Assembly (NCBI GenBank): GCA_021737445.1
Contig: JAIPDY010000099.1
Coordinates: 1 to 10,763, forward strand
Reading direction: 5' to 3'
DNA: 10,763 nucleotides
Source: Desulfotignum sp.
GTDB lineage: Bacteria; Desulfobacterota; Desulfobacteria; Desulfobacterales; Desulfobacteraceae
This document shows, one piece after another, positions 1-6,671 of this stretch (within the stretch, counting starts at the first letter, position 1; each line of letters begins with the position of its first letter). Below the pieces are notes generated by a model. The model was not told the DNA's origin. It did no database searches and saw only the letters and a list, made by a program, of their open reading frames with translations. The position numbers and the translations under genes are program-made.

Positions 1-1
1 G

Positions 2-148
2 GCCTGCTTGCATAAGAACAATGAAGAACGTCAAACCGCCCTTTGTTCGAAAGCCATCCCGGAAAATTTTGCCAGGCCCCCTCCGGATCTGACGGTCCGT
101 TCACAAGACACCACCAGAGGCTTCCCATCGAAACGCACGCTGCTATAG
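2..148 (+). CDS. Possible 3' end of an unrecognised gene (5' end outside window)
   Basis: An open frame runs in from the left edge and closes with TAG at 146-148, giving about 48 residues with no start inside the window. The tail is hydrophilic, basic and proline-rich, with two cysteines (near visible residues 2 and 15) and a motif RPPPDLTVRSQD. I do not recognise the family. Codon choice looks compatible with the neighbouring genes, and the DUF362 gene begins 75 bases later on the same strand, so it could be the upstream member of that operon. A chance open frame of this length is also possible, so this is a weak call. Confidence 0.3.
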   Translation, partial: ACLHKNNEERQTALCSKAIPENFARPPPDLTVRSQDTTRGFPSKRTLL

Positions 149-210
149 CCAAATATTCAGAGGGATTTTTGCCATTGACCTCAGCCGCGGGTACTGGTAG
201 ACAATGAAAA

Positions 211-216
211 AAGGAG
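211..216 (+). promoter_or_regulatory. Ribosome binding site of the DUF362 gene
   Basis: AAGGAG lies 7 bases before the ATG at 224. This strong Shine-Dalgarno site supports that start. Confidence 0.7.
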
Positions 217-223
217 AAAATCC

Positions 224-1540
224 ATGAGCCCTGTCAAAGCAGCAGTCTGCCGGTTTAAAAAAAATGCCGGTACTGTTCAAAAAGCCGTTGAACTGGCTGA
301 TGCCTTTGCACATCTTCCCAGGGGAGCCAAAGTCGTTATCAAGCCCAACATTGTGGCCTGGCTCAACGGGCCGTTCCCCAAATGGGGGGTGATCACCACC
401 AGTACCATCATGGAAGAGACGGTGATTCTGCTCAAGGATTACGGGATCAATGATATTGCCATTGTGGAGGGCAGCCTCCAGATGACCCCCGGAGACACCC
501 ATATCGGACAGAAAGCCTTTGCAGGTCTGGGCTATCTGAAGCTCAAACAAAAATACGGGGTGAAGCTGCGGGATGTGTGGGAACGGCCTTTTGACACGGT
601 GGAGATCGGTGATGGAATGTCACTCAAGGTCAATACCGATCTGATGGCATCGGATTTTCTGGTTAATCTGCCGGTATTGAAAACCCATGCACAGGTCAGG
701 GTCAGCCTGGGAATCAAAAACCTTAAAGGGTTTCTCAATGTCAGTTCCCGGAAAAAATGCCACAGTGCGGACCTTGAAAAAGATCTGGATTACATGATTT
801 CACGCCTTCCCGTTCTGATACCGCCCTCCGCCACCATTATTGATGGAATTTACAGCCTTGAACGAGGACCGTCCTTTGACGGGAAACCACGGAAAAGTGA
901 TCTGGTTATTGCATCGTCTTATCCGGTGGCAGCGGATCTGGTGGGTGCCAGGGTACTGGGACATGATCCGGATGACATTTCCTATTTAAAGCAGGCCGCC
1001 GCGGATGCCGGGCTGTCCACCGATCTGTCCGGGATATCGGTGAAGGGAGAATCCATCAATGATGTGGCCGCCTTTCACAAGTTTACCTTTCCCTATAATG
1101 AGGACAATACCCTGCCCCTGGGCATGGAAAAAATGGGAATCAAGGGTCTGAAATTTCATAAATTTGATGCAACCCTGTGCACTTACTGCTCTCCGCTGAT
1201 CAGCATGCTGCTGACCATCATATCCATGTCTTATAAGGGGAAACCCTTCGATTCAGTGGAGTTTCTGACCGGCAAGCGCCTGCGGCCTTCTCCCGGGATG
1301 AAAAAAAGCATTCTGGTGGGACAGTGCATGTGCACACGCAACAAAGACCATGACGGGCCCCAGGAAATTGTCAGGATCAAGGGGTGTCCCCCGGATCCGG
1401 TCCAGGCGGCCAGCGCATTGCAGTCCATCGCCATCGATGCGGCCCCTTCTGTTTTAACCAATTTTGAAATGGCCGGGGCGTTTATGATGGAACGGTATAA
1501 AGACCGCCCGGAGTTTGATGCATCCTATTATACAATCTGA
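224..1540 (+). CDS. DUF362 family protein with C-terminal cysteine cluster
   Basis: The 438-residue protein has the hallmarks of the DUF362 family: an N-terminal IKPNIV segment (about residues 39-44) and the LPVLKTHAQ...GIKNLKG block (about 148-170). DUF362 proteins are often annotated as iron-sulfur proteins, but their biochemical role is mostly unknown. The C-terminal third carries five cysteines, C319 and C322 (CTYC), C368 and C370 (GQCMC) and C388 (GCPP), which look like metal or [4Fe-4S] ligands; that is inferred from spacing only. No signal peptide or membrane segment is evident, so it is probably cytoplasmic. The start at 224 has a good ribosome binding site. The acyl-CoA dehydrogenase gene follows 12 bases downstream, suggesting co-transcription and perhaps a role near acyl-CoA or electron-transfer metabolism. 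Family assignment is confident; function is not known. Confidence 0.85.
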   Translation: MSPVKAAVCRFKKNAGTVQKAVELADAFAHLPRGAKVVIKPNIVAWLNGPFPKWGVITTSTIMEETVILLKDYGINDIAIVEGSLQMTPGDTHIGQKAFAGLGYLKLKQKYGVKLRDVWERPFDTVEIGDGMSLKVNTDLMASDFLVNLPVLKTHAQVRVSLGIKNLKGFLNVSSRKKCHSADLEKDLDYMISRLPVLIPPSATIIDGIYSLERGPSFDGKPRKSDLVIASSYPVAADLVGARVLGHDPDDISYLKQAAADAGLSTDLSGISVKGESINDVAAFHKFTFPYNEDNTLPLGMEKMGIKGLKFHKFDATLCTYCSPLISMLLTIISMSYKGKPFDSVEFLTGKRLRPSPGMKKSILVGQCMCTRNKDHDGPQEIVRIKGCPPDPVQAASALQSIAIDAAPSVLTNFEMAGAFMMERYKDRPEFDASYYTI

Positions 1541-1552
1541 AAGGGGGCCAAA

Positions 1553-3358
1553 ATGACCCGATTTGTCAGCACCCGGAATATCCGGTTCATGATCAGGGAA
1601 GTGTTTGATGCAGATTCTCTGACGGCGCATCCCTACTATGACCGGCATACTCCTAAGATGTTTGATATGGTGATGGATGCGGCGGTAAAACTGGCCACCC
1701 AGCTGATGTATCCGGTTCTGACCGAGATGGACCGACACCCGCCGGTGCTTGAAAATGGACAGGTAAAGGCGCACAAGGCTGTGAAAAAAATCATGACTGA
1801 ATTCGGTCAGGGCGGGTGGATTTCCGCAGGGTTCCCGGAATCCCATGGCGGGGAGCAGATACCGCTGATTATCCGGTCTGCCGCAAGCTTTGTTTTCGCG
1901 GCTGCCAATTATTCAGCATCTGCCTATCCTGAGCTGACCGCCGGCGCAGCAGAACTGATCACCTCTTTCGGCAGCAGGCACCTGATAGATACCTTTGTGC
2001 CCAACATGCTGGCCGGCCGGTGGCAGGGCACCATGGCCCTGACCGGGCCCCAGGCGGGAAGTTCTTTGTCCGATATCACCACCACCGCTTCCAGGGGCAA
2101 CAATGGGTGGTTTAAGATCAAAGGCATCAAAACCTTTATATCCGCCGGAGATCATGACGGGGCGGAGAATGTGGTGCATCTGATGCTGGCCAGAATTGAA
2201 AACGCCCCTCCCGGCGCCAAAGGCATCTCTTTGTTTGTGGTGCCCCAAAAAAGGCTGGATGACAAGGAAAATCTGGTTTCCAACGATGTCACCACCGCAG
2301 CTGTTTACCATAAACTGGGGGGACGGGGTATCCCTGCTTTGGAATTGTCCATGGGGGAAAAAGATGACTGCCATGGATGGCTGGTGGGGGAGGAAGACAA
2401 AGGTCTTTCCCATATGTTCCAGATGATGAATGAGGCCAGAATCCTGGTGGGGCTGGGCGCATGCGCCATTGCCTCAGCTGCCTATTATGCGGCCCTGGAT
2501 TATGCAAAAAAAAGGCCCCAGGGCAGACCGGTCACCCGGAAAGATCCCACTGCACCGCAGGTGCCCATTATAGAACATGCCGATGTCAAACGGATGCTGC
2601 TGTTTCAGCGATCGGTCGTCGAGGGTGGGTTTTCCCTGATTCTGCAATGCGCCAAGTATGCGGACCTGATGCGGGTGTCCGTCGGGGGTGAAAGGGAACG
2701 GTACCAGCTGCTGCTGGATCTGCTGACACCGGTCGCCAAAACATTTCCTTCTGAATACGGATTTCTGGCCACCAGCAGCGCCATACAGTGCTTCGGGGGA
2801 TATGGGTATTGTGAGGATTTCCCGGTGGAGCAGTATCTGCGGGATATCCGGATTCACCCCATCCATGAAGGAACCACCGGCATACAGGGAATGGACCTTC
2901 TGGGCCGGAAACTGGTCATGAAAAATGGCAAAGCAGGGCAGCTTTTTCTGGCTGAGCTTGATCATACCATTCAGGCGGCCCAGTCCTTTTCCGGGCTGGG
3001 ATATGCCGCCGCTGCTCTTTCAGCAGCCAGAAAACAGCTTGAGGCTGTTGCAGGATTTCTCTTACAGGTGGCTGGCCAGCAAAAGATAGAGGCCTATCTG
3101 TCAGATGCCACACTCTTTTTGGAGTTTTTCGGACTGATCGTGATTTCCTGGCAGTGGCTGATCCAGGGGATCTCGGCTGAAAAGGCACTTGCAGAAAAAA
3201 GTTCCAGAAAAGAGGTGCGGTTTTACAGGGGTAAGCTGTTTGCCATGCACTATTTTTTTAGATATGAACTGCCCAGAACCCGGGGCCTGTCTGTGCGGCT
3301 CATGGATGGAGATTATCTGACCCTGGACATGGATTCTGAATATCTTACCGATTATTGA
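1553..3358 (+). CDS. Acyl-CoA dehydrogenase, ~600-residue DmdC/FadE-like type
   Basis: This 601-residue protein is an FAD-dependent acyl-CoA dehydrogenase, which makes the alpha,beta double bond of an acyl-CoA and passes electrons to electron-transfer flavoprotein. The N-terminal extension (residues 8-60, RFMIREVFDADSL) is typical of the long subfamily that includes 3-methylmercaptopropionyl-CoA dehydrogenase. The flavin-binding region has LTGPQAGSS (163-171, where LTEPQAGSD is usual). MMNEARILVG lies at 291-300 and FGGYGYCEDFPVEQYLRD at 414-431. The expected catalytic base is Glu439 in HPIHEGTTGIQ. Residues after ~470 form the extra C-terminal helical domain of this subfamily. The start is preceded by AAGGGGG at 1541-1547, 12 bases after the DUF362 stop, so the two genes are probably co-transcribed. 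Its last 14 bases overlap the convergent creatininase-family gene. The acyl substrate cannot be inferred, and no etfAB gene is in the window. Confidence 0.93.
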   Translation: MTRFVSTRNIRFMIREVFDADSLTAHPYYDRHTPKMFDMVMDAAVKLATQLMYPVLTEMDRHPPVLENGQVKAHKAVKKIMTEFGQGGWISAGFPESHGGEQIPLIIRSAASFVFAAANYSASAYPELTAGAAELITSFGSRHLIDTFVPNMLAGRWQGTMALTGPQAGSSLSDITTTASRGNNGWFKIKGIKTFISAGDHDGAENVVHLMLARIENAPPGAKGISLFVVPQKRLDDKENLVSNDVTTAAVYHKLGGRGIPALELSMGEKDDCHGWLVGEEDKGLSHMFQMMNEARILVGLGACAIASAAYYAALDYAKKRPQGRPVTRKDPTAPQVPIIEHADVKRMLLFQRSVVEGGFSLILQCAKYADLMRVSVGGERERYQLLLDLLTPVAKTFPSEYGFLATSSAIQCFGGYGYCEDFPVEQYLRDIRIHPIHEGTTGIQGMDLLGRKLVMKNGKAGQLFLAELDHTIQAAQSFSGLGYAAAALSAARKQLEAVAGFLLQVAGQQKIEAYLSDATLFLEFFGLIVISWQWLIQGISAEKALAEKSSRKEVRFYRGKLFAMHYFFRYELPRTRGLSVRLMDGDYLTLDMDSEYLTDY

Positions 3359-4121
3359 GCAGCCGGATAACCTCCACCAGACGGGACACCAGGTGGTCAT
3401 GGTAAACTTTGCCCCCTGCGGCCGTGGCTTTGGAGGGCTCGCCGGTGGTGCCGCCGGATTTTTGTGCGAGCTGCTGCATTTCAGCCGGACTGGACGGCAC
3501 ATAGCACAGGGTGTCGCCGGCAAAGGACGGGTCCACGCTGTACAGGCTGTTTTTGGTGTGGGGATTGTCAACGGCTCTGTCCATCTTCACCAGATCCGGG
3601 TACCGGTACATCATGTGGGAGCCTTCGATCTCTTCGGCATGTCCCACACCTCCCCAGCCCATTTTCTTTGTGATGGTTTTGGACATATAGGCCGGGTCAA
3701 AGATCACCAGGTTCACCCCGAGTTCCCGTTTGGCTTTTTCCCCGGCGATCTGCATCCAGGTGATGTTGACGATGCGGTGGCCGTTGATGAAAACAAAATT
3801 CTCAAATCCATGGTGATGCAGGGAAGACACCATGTCAAAAGCGAATTCCGCCAGCAGTTCCGGCCGGATGGTGATGGTGCCGGGCAGCACCATGTGGTGG
3901 GGGCTCCACCCGAACCACAGGGGCGGGGCCGCTAAAACCTGTGTTTTTGATGCGGCATCCGCAGCCAGGGTCATGGCCACCATGGTGTCGGTGCCCACCG
4001 GCAGGTGGGGGCCGTGCTGTTCCGTGCTGCCGAATGGCAGTAAAATGGTGCGGCCGCTGGGTTCAATACGGTCTTCGATCTCTTCCCAGGTCAGGTCCTG
4101 GAGCCATATGCTGTCTGTCAT
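3345..4121 (-). CDS. Creatininase family amidohydrolase
   Basis: The 258-residue protein belongs to the creatininase family of metal-dependent amide hydrolases (creatininase, MftE, ArfB and relatives). The N-terminal motif GSTEQHGPHLPVGTD places E34, H36 and D45 at the same numbers as the metal ligands of Pseudomonas creatininase. A third ligand is H115 in INGH. The usual NGHGGN reads NGHRIVN here, and the usual HAGE reads HAEE at 161-164, giving E164 as a probable ligand. The acid two residues after the NGH histidine, present in true creatininase, is absent (I117), so another cyclic or linear amide is a likelier substrate than creatinine. The start has GAGG at 4127-4130 (minus strand). It lies 40 bases after accC, as third gene of the accB-accC operon, pointing to a role in the same pathway. 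Its end overlaps the convergent acyl-CoA dehydrogenase gene. Confidence 0.88.
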   Translation of the reverse strand: MTDSIWLQDLTWEEIEDRIEPSGRTILLPFGSTEQHGPHLPVGTDTMVAMTLAADAASKTQVLAAPPLWFGWSPHHMVLPGTITIRPELLAEFAFDMVSSLHHHGFENFVFINGHRIVNITWMQIAGEKAKRELGVNLVIFDPAYMSKTITKKMGWGGVGHAEEIEGSHMMYRYPDLVKMDRAVDNPHTKNSLYSVDPSFAGDTLCYVPSSPAEMQQLAQKSGGTTGEPSKATAAGGKVYHDHLVSRLVEVIRLLNNR

Positions 4122-4161
4122 ACCTGCCTCGCTTGTAATCTATCTGATCTGTTTTTGCCGA

Positions 4162-5508
4162 TCACAAATTGACCATATGTTCCAGAAAATGGGTGTCAAT
4201 ATTCCCGTCTTGAAACCGTTTATTTTCAAACACTTTTTTATAAAAGGCAATGGTGGTGGCAATCCCGGTGATCTCAAATTCATCCAGGGCCCGTTTCATG
4301 CGGCGGACAGCCTGAAAACGGTCCGGGGCCCATACACACAGCTTGCCGATGAGCGAATCATAAAAAGGGGTGACCATGTACCTGTCGTGGATATGGGTGT
4401 CCAGGCGGACCCCGGGACCTCCGGGGAAGATCACTGATGTGATCTCACCGGGGGAGGGCATGAAATTATCTGTTGGATCGGATGCATTGATACGGCATTC
4501 CATGGCCCAGCCTTTCAGAAGAATATCTGACTGGGCCAGGCCCAGTTTTTTTCCGGCGGCAATCTCGATCTGTTTTTTGACAATATCAATGCCGGTAACC
4601 AGTTCGGTGACCGGATGTTCCACCTGGACCCTTGCGTTCACTTCCATGAAATAATGGTTTTTGTCCTTGTCCACCAGAAACTCCATGGTGCCGGCATTGG
4701 TATAATCAAAGGCTTTGGCAATGCTGATGGCGGTGCTGCCCAGCTGTTTTCTCAAGGGTTCATCCACAAAGGAGGAGGGGGCTTCTTCGATGAGTTTCTG
4801 GTACCGCATCTGGATACTGCATTCCCTTTCCCCTAGATGTACATAATTACCGAAATGATCCCCTAAAATCTGGATTTCGATATGCCGGGGCTTTTCAATA
4901 TATTTTTCCAGATACAGGGCCGGGTTGCCGAATGCGGCTCCGGCCCCGGCCGAGGCCACGGAAAAAGCGCCAAGCAGGTCTTTTTGGTTCCTGGCTATGC
5001 GCATGCCCCGGCCGCCCCCGCCGCCTGCAGCCTTGAGGATCACGGGATAGCCCACCTGATCCGCGGCATCACAAGCCGCTTCAGGGGTTGCGATTACATC
5101 ATCACTGCCTGGAATGACCGGAATACCCAGTTCTATCAGGATCTGCCGGGCTGCTGATTTGTCACCTGCCCTGGCTATTGTCCGGCTGGACGGGCCGATA
5201 AATATGATCTCATTGTCCTGGCAGGCCTGTGCAAAGGAAGTGCTTTCAGACAGAAATCCGTATCCCGGGTGGACGGCATCAGCTCCGGTTTCCCGGGCCG
5301 CCGCAATGACGGCATCCTGGTTCAGATAACTTTTGCGGCTCAATGCCGGGCCGATATGTACTGCTTCATCCGCCTGTTTGACAGGGAGGCTGTCCATGTC
5401 TGCATCGGAATATACGGCAACGGTTTTAATTCCCATTTCCCGGCAGGTCCGGATGATCCGCAGGGCGATTTCTCCCCGGTTTGCGATGAGAATTTTTTTA
5501 AATTTCAT
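4162..5508 (-). CDS. accC: Biotin carboxylase subunit (AccC-like)
   Basis: This 448-residue protein is a stand-alone biotin carboxylase, which uses ATP and bicarbonate to carboxylate the biotin of a carrier protein. It has the N-terminal domain (ILIANRGEIALRIIR, 6-20), the ATP-grasp domain with K117, K159 and the glycine loop GGGGGRGM (162-169), E276 and E289, the active-site stretch NARVQVEHPVTE (291-302, including R293 and E297), and R339. Length matches E. coli AccC. Two substitutions stand out in the ERDCSxQRRHQK motif: it reads ERECSIQMRYQK, so the residues matching E. coli R234 and H236 are Met and Tyr. The start lies 2 bases after the accB stop, which implies translational coupling. 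No AccA/AccD or propionyl-CoA carboxylase beta subunit is nearby, whereas PxpB (a urea-carboxylase-type carboxyltransferase homologue) is encoded across the divergent promoter, so I infer a catabolic, substrate-specific partner rather than fatty-acid synthesis. Confidence 0.95.
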   Translation of the reverse strand: MKFKKILIANRGEIALRIIRTCREMGIKTVAVYSDADMDSLPVKQADEAVHIGPALSRKSYLNQDAVIAAARETGADAVHPGYGFLSESTSFAQACQDNEIIFIGPSSRTIARAGDKSAARQILIELGIPVIPGSDDVIATPEAACDAADQVGYPVILKAAGGGGGRGMRIARNQKDLLGAFSVASAGAGAAFGNPALYLEKYIEKPRHIEIQILGDHFGNYVHLGERECSIQMRYQKLIEEAPSSFVDEPLRKQLGSTAISIAKAFDYTNAGTMEFLVDKDKNHYFMEVNARVQVEHPVTELVTGIDIVKKQIEIAAGKKLGLAQSDILLKGWAMECRINASDPTDNFMPSPGEITSVIFPGGPGVRLDTHIHDRYMVTPFYDSLIGKLCVWAPDRFQAVRRMKRALDEFEITGIATTIAFYKKVFENKRFQDGNIDTHFLEHMVNL

Positions 5509-5510
5509 AT

Positions 5511-5762
5511 TCAGTCCAGTTCAATCTCCATCAATGCCTGGTTTTTCATGACCGGTTCTTCATTTTCCACCAGGATTTGTTTCACAATCCCTGCCTGGCT
5601 GCACCGGATTTCGGTGAAAATTTTCATGGATTCAATCATGCACGCAATATCTGTTTCTTTGACATGTTGTCCCGGTTCAACCAATGGGGGGTTGTCCGGT
5701 GCAGATGACCTGTAAAAGGTCCCCATGACCGGAGAGGTTATGGTGTGGATTTTTTTTCCCAT
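5511..5762 (-). CDS. accB: Short biotin carboxyl carrier protein (AccB-like)
   Basis: The 83-residue protein is a bare biotinyl domain that would carry carboxybiotin from AccC to a carboxyltransferase. It opens with SPVMGTFYRSSAPDNPPLVE (10-29), characteristic of AccB-type carriers. The biotin site is ESMKI with the modified lysine at K47; E. coli AccB has EAMKM. The alanine/proline-rich N-terminal region of housekeeping AccB (about 150 residues in all) is missing, giving a minimal stand-alone carrier. I chose the ATG at 5760-5762 because AAGGAG (5769-5774, minus strand) sits 6 bases upstream and the homology begins right after it; the in-frame ATG at 5810 would add 16 residues without family resemblance and put the ribosome site inside the gene. 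It is first in the minus-strand operon with accC and the creatininase-family gene. Confidence 0.92.
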   Translation of the reverse strand: MGKKIHTITSPVMGTFYRSSAPDNPPLVEPGQHVKETDIACMIESMKIFTEIRCSQAGIVKQILVENEEPVMKNQALMEIELD

Positions 5763-5768
5763 GACAAG

Positions 5769-5774
5769 CTCCTT
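5769..5774 (-). promoter_or_regulatory. Ribosome binding site that decides the accB start
   Basis: AAGGAG on the minus strand lies 6 bases before the ATG at 5762. It favours this start over the upstream in-frame ATG at 5810. Confidence 0.7.
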
Positions 5775-5825
5775 AAATTTATAACATAACGTGAGATCAA
5801 ATAAATGCATTTTAATTTTATAAAA

Positions 5826-5860
5826 ATACTTGACATATATTTTGAATCTATGTCAAGTAT
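5826..5860. promoter_or_regulatory. Perfect 12-bp inverted repeat, candidate GntR operator in the accB-gntR divergent region
   Basis: Arm ATACTTGACATA (5826-5837) is exactly mirrored by TATGTCAAGTAT (5849-5860), with an 11-base spacer centred on 5843. Pairing resumes weakly outside both arms. The site lies in an AT-rich gap between two divergent operons, immediately upstream of a GntR gene, the usual place for an autoregulatory operator. A possible plus-strand promoter, TTGAAT (5842-5847) and TTTAAT (5864-5869) with 16-base spacing, would be overlapped by the right half. Each arm also contains a TTGACA hexamer, but neither has a well-spaced -10 box. The operator role is inferred from position and symmetry. 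Confidence 0.6.
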
Positions 5861-5909
5861 ATTTTTAATTGGGGCGAGTATCAGGGGAAAAATAAAAAAG
5901 GCATGGTAT

Positions 5910-6602
5910 ATGGGCAAACCACTAAAAATCCAGAAAATTCCCAAGCAGCCGCTGGCTGTCAAAGCCTATGAAACCCTGGTGAAAAAGATCATCTGTCTGG
6001 AGTACCAGCCCAGCCAGCATCTGGAGGAAAACCAGCTGGTGGAGGATCTGGGTATCGGGCGGACCCCTATCCGGGAAGCGCTGGTGCGGCTTCACGGCGA
6101 AAAAATGGTGGAATCCCACCCCAAAAAAGGGGTTATCGTCCGGCCCATCACCCTGCAAAACACCAAGGCCATGTTTGAAAGCATGAAACTGATTGAACTG
6201 GGGATTGTGGATATCGCCGTGGACCGGGACTGCACCGTGTTTCTGGAAAAGATGAAAATTGCCAACCAGGCGGCTCAGACAGCTGTCATGGCCAATGATG
6301 TATTTGGTCTGGTGGAGGCCAACCATGAATTTCACATGAATTTTGCCAGATGTTCCCAGAATGAATTTCTCATTCGTGCGGTAAAAGACATCAGAACCGA
6401 AGCCAAGCGTCTCTCATACCTGTCCTATGACAATGTAATCGATCCCCGGAAACCTTTGGAGATCCATTATGAATCAGTGGTGGACGAACATGACCAGATA
6501 GTTGACGGCCTGGCAAACAGGGATGCACACCATGTGAAACAGCTGATAACCGAACATATATTGACTTTCAGGGAAAGGATCATTGTGTTTATGACATCCT
6601 GA
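5910..6602 (+). CDS. GntR family transcriptional regulator, FCD (FadR-like) subfamily
   Basis: With the start at 5910 the protein has 230 residues. The N-terminal winged helix-turn-helix (about 12-80) shows LGIGRTPIREALVRL (47-61) followed by the wing KKGVIVRPI (72-80). The C-terminal FCD effector domain (about 85-225) has N138, H142, H194 and H216 at the metal/ligand positions; the first is often Asp in relatives. Such regulators usually repress catabolic or transport genes until a small organic acid binds. The longer frame from 5805 is unlikely because it would run through the palindromic operator, and its extra 35 residues do not resemble the family. AAGG at 5898-5901 sits 8 bases before the chosen ATG. 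It lies between the accBC-creatininase operon and the TRAP-pxp genes and probably controls both, sensing the imported substrate or a product. Confidence 0.92.
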   Translation: MGKPLKIQKIPKQPLAVKAYETLVKKIICLEYQPSQHLEENQLVEDLGIGRTPIREALVRLHGEKMVESHPKKGVIVRPITLQNTKAMFESMKLIELGIVDIAVDRDCTVFLEKMKIANQAAQTAVMANDVFGLVEANHEFHMNFARCSQNEFLIRAVKDIRTEAKRLSYLSYDNVIDPRKPLEIHYESVVDEHDQIVDGLANRDAHHVKQLITEHILTFRERIIVFMTS

Positions 6603-6609
6603 CCAGCGG

Positions 6610-6638
6610 TTTACTGCGTGACAGCGCATCAATATATT
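6610..6638 (+). promoter_or_regulatory. Possible promoter for the TRAP-pxp operon
   Basis: TTTACT (6610-6615) and TATATT (6633-6638) are spaced by 17 bases, matching the sigma-70 consensus at 4 and 5 of 6 positions. Transcription would start about 25-30 bases before dctP. A short inverted repeat, TGCG-N6-CGCA (6615-6628), lies between the two boxes and could bind a regulator. It does not resemble the palindrome upstream of gntR. This is a weak call by eye only. Confidence 0.3.
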
Positions 6639-6671
6639 TTTAACCCCATCATCTATATTAAGGAGAGAAAG

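Noticed and set aside
175..203. TTGACC-N17-TAGACA as a promoter for the DUF362 gene
   Set aside because: The -10 match is poor and transcription would start almost at the ribosome binding site.
143..550. Minus-strand open frame of 135 residues
   Set aside because: It lies opposite the DUF362 gene, has no recognisable domain, and its composition looks like an antisense shadow.
1913..2413. Minus-strand open frame of 166 residues opposite the acyl-CoA dehydrogenase
   Set aside because: The sense strand encodes clear acyl-CoA dehydrogenase motifs across it; the antisense protein is an unstructured shadow. The 2474-2965 frame is the same case.
3393..3935. Plus-strand open frame of 180 residues opposite the creatininase-family gene
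   Set aside because: It has no family resemblance, while the minus strand has intact creatininase motifs.
4162..5762. accB-accC as the housekeeping acetyl-CoA carboxylase genes
   Set aside because: This cannot be excluded, but the short carrier, the creatininase partner and the divergent pxp/TRAP genes fit a catabolic role better.
5763..5810. Upstream start for AccB (16 extra residues)
   Set aside because: The AAGGAG at 5769-5774 would fall inside the gene, and homology starts at the ATG ending at 5762.
5805..5909. In-frame upstream extension of the GntR gene (35 extra residues)
   Set aside because: It would place the palindrome inside the gene, lacks a convincing ribosome binding site, and its residues do not resemble the GntR N-terminus.
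6618..6671. Upstream start for DctP (18 extra residues)
   Set aside because: A strong AAGGAG and a proper signal peptide begin at 6672; the extension would mask the signal.
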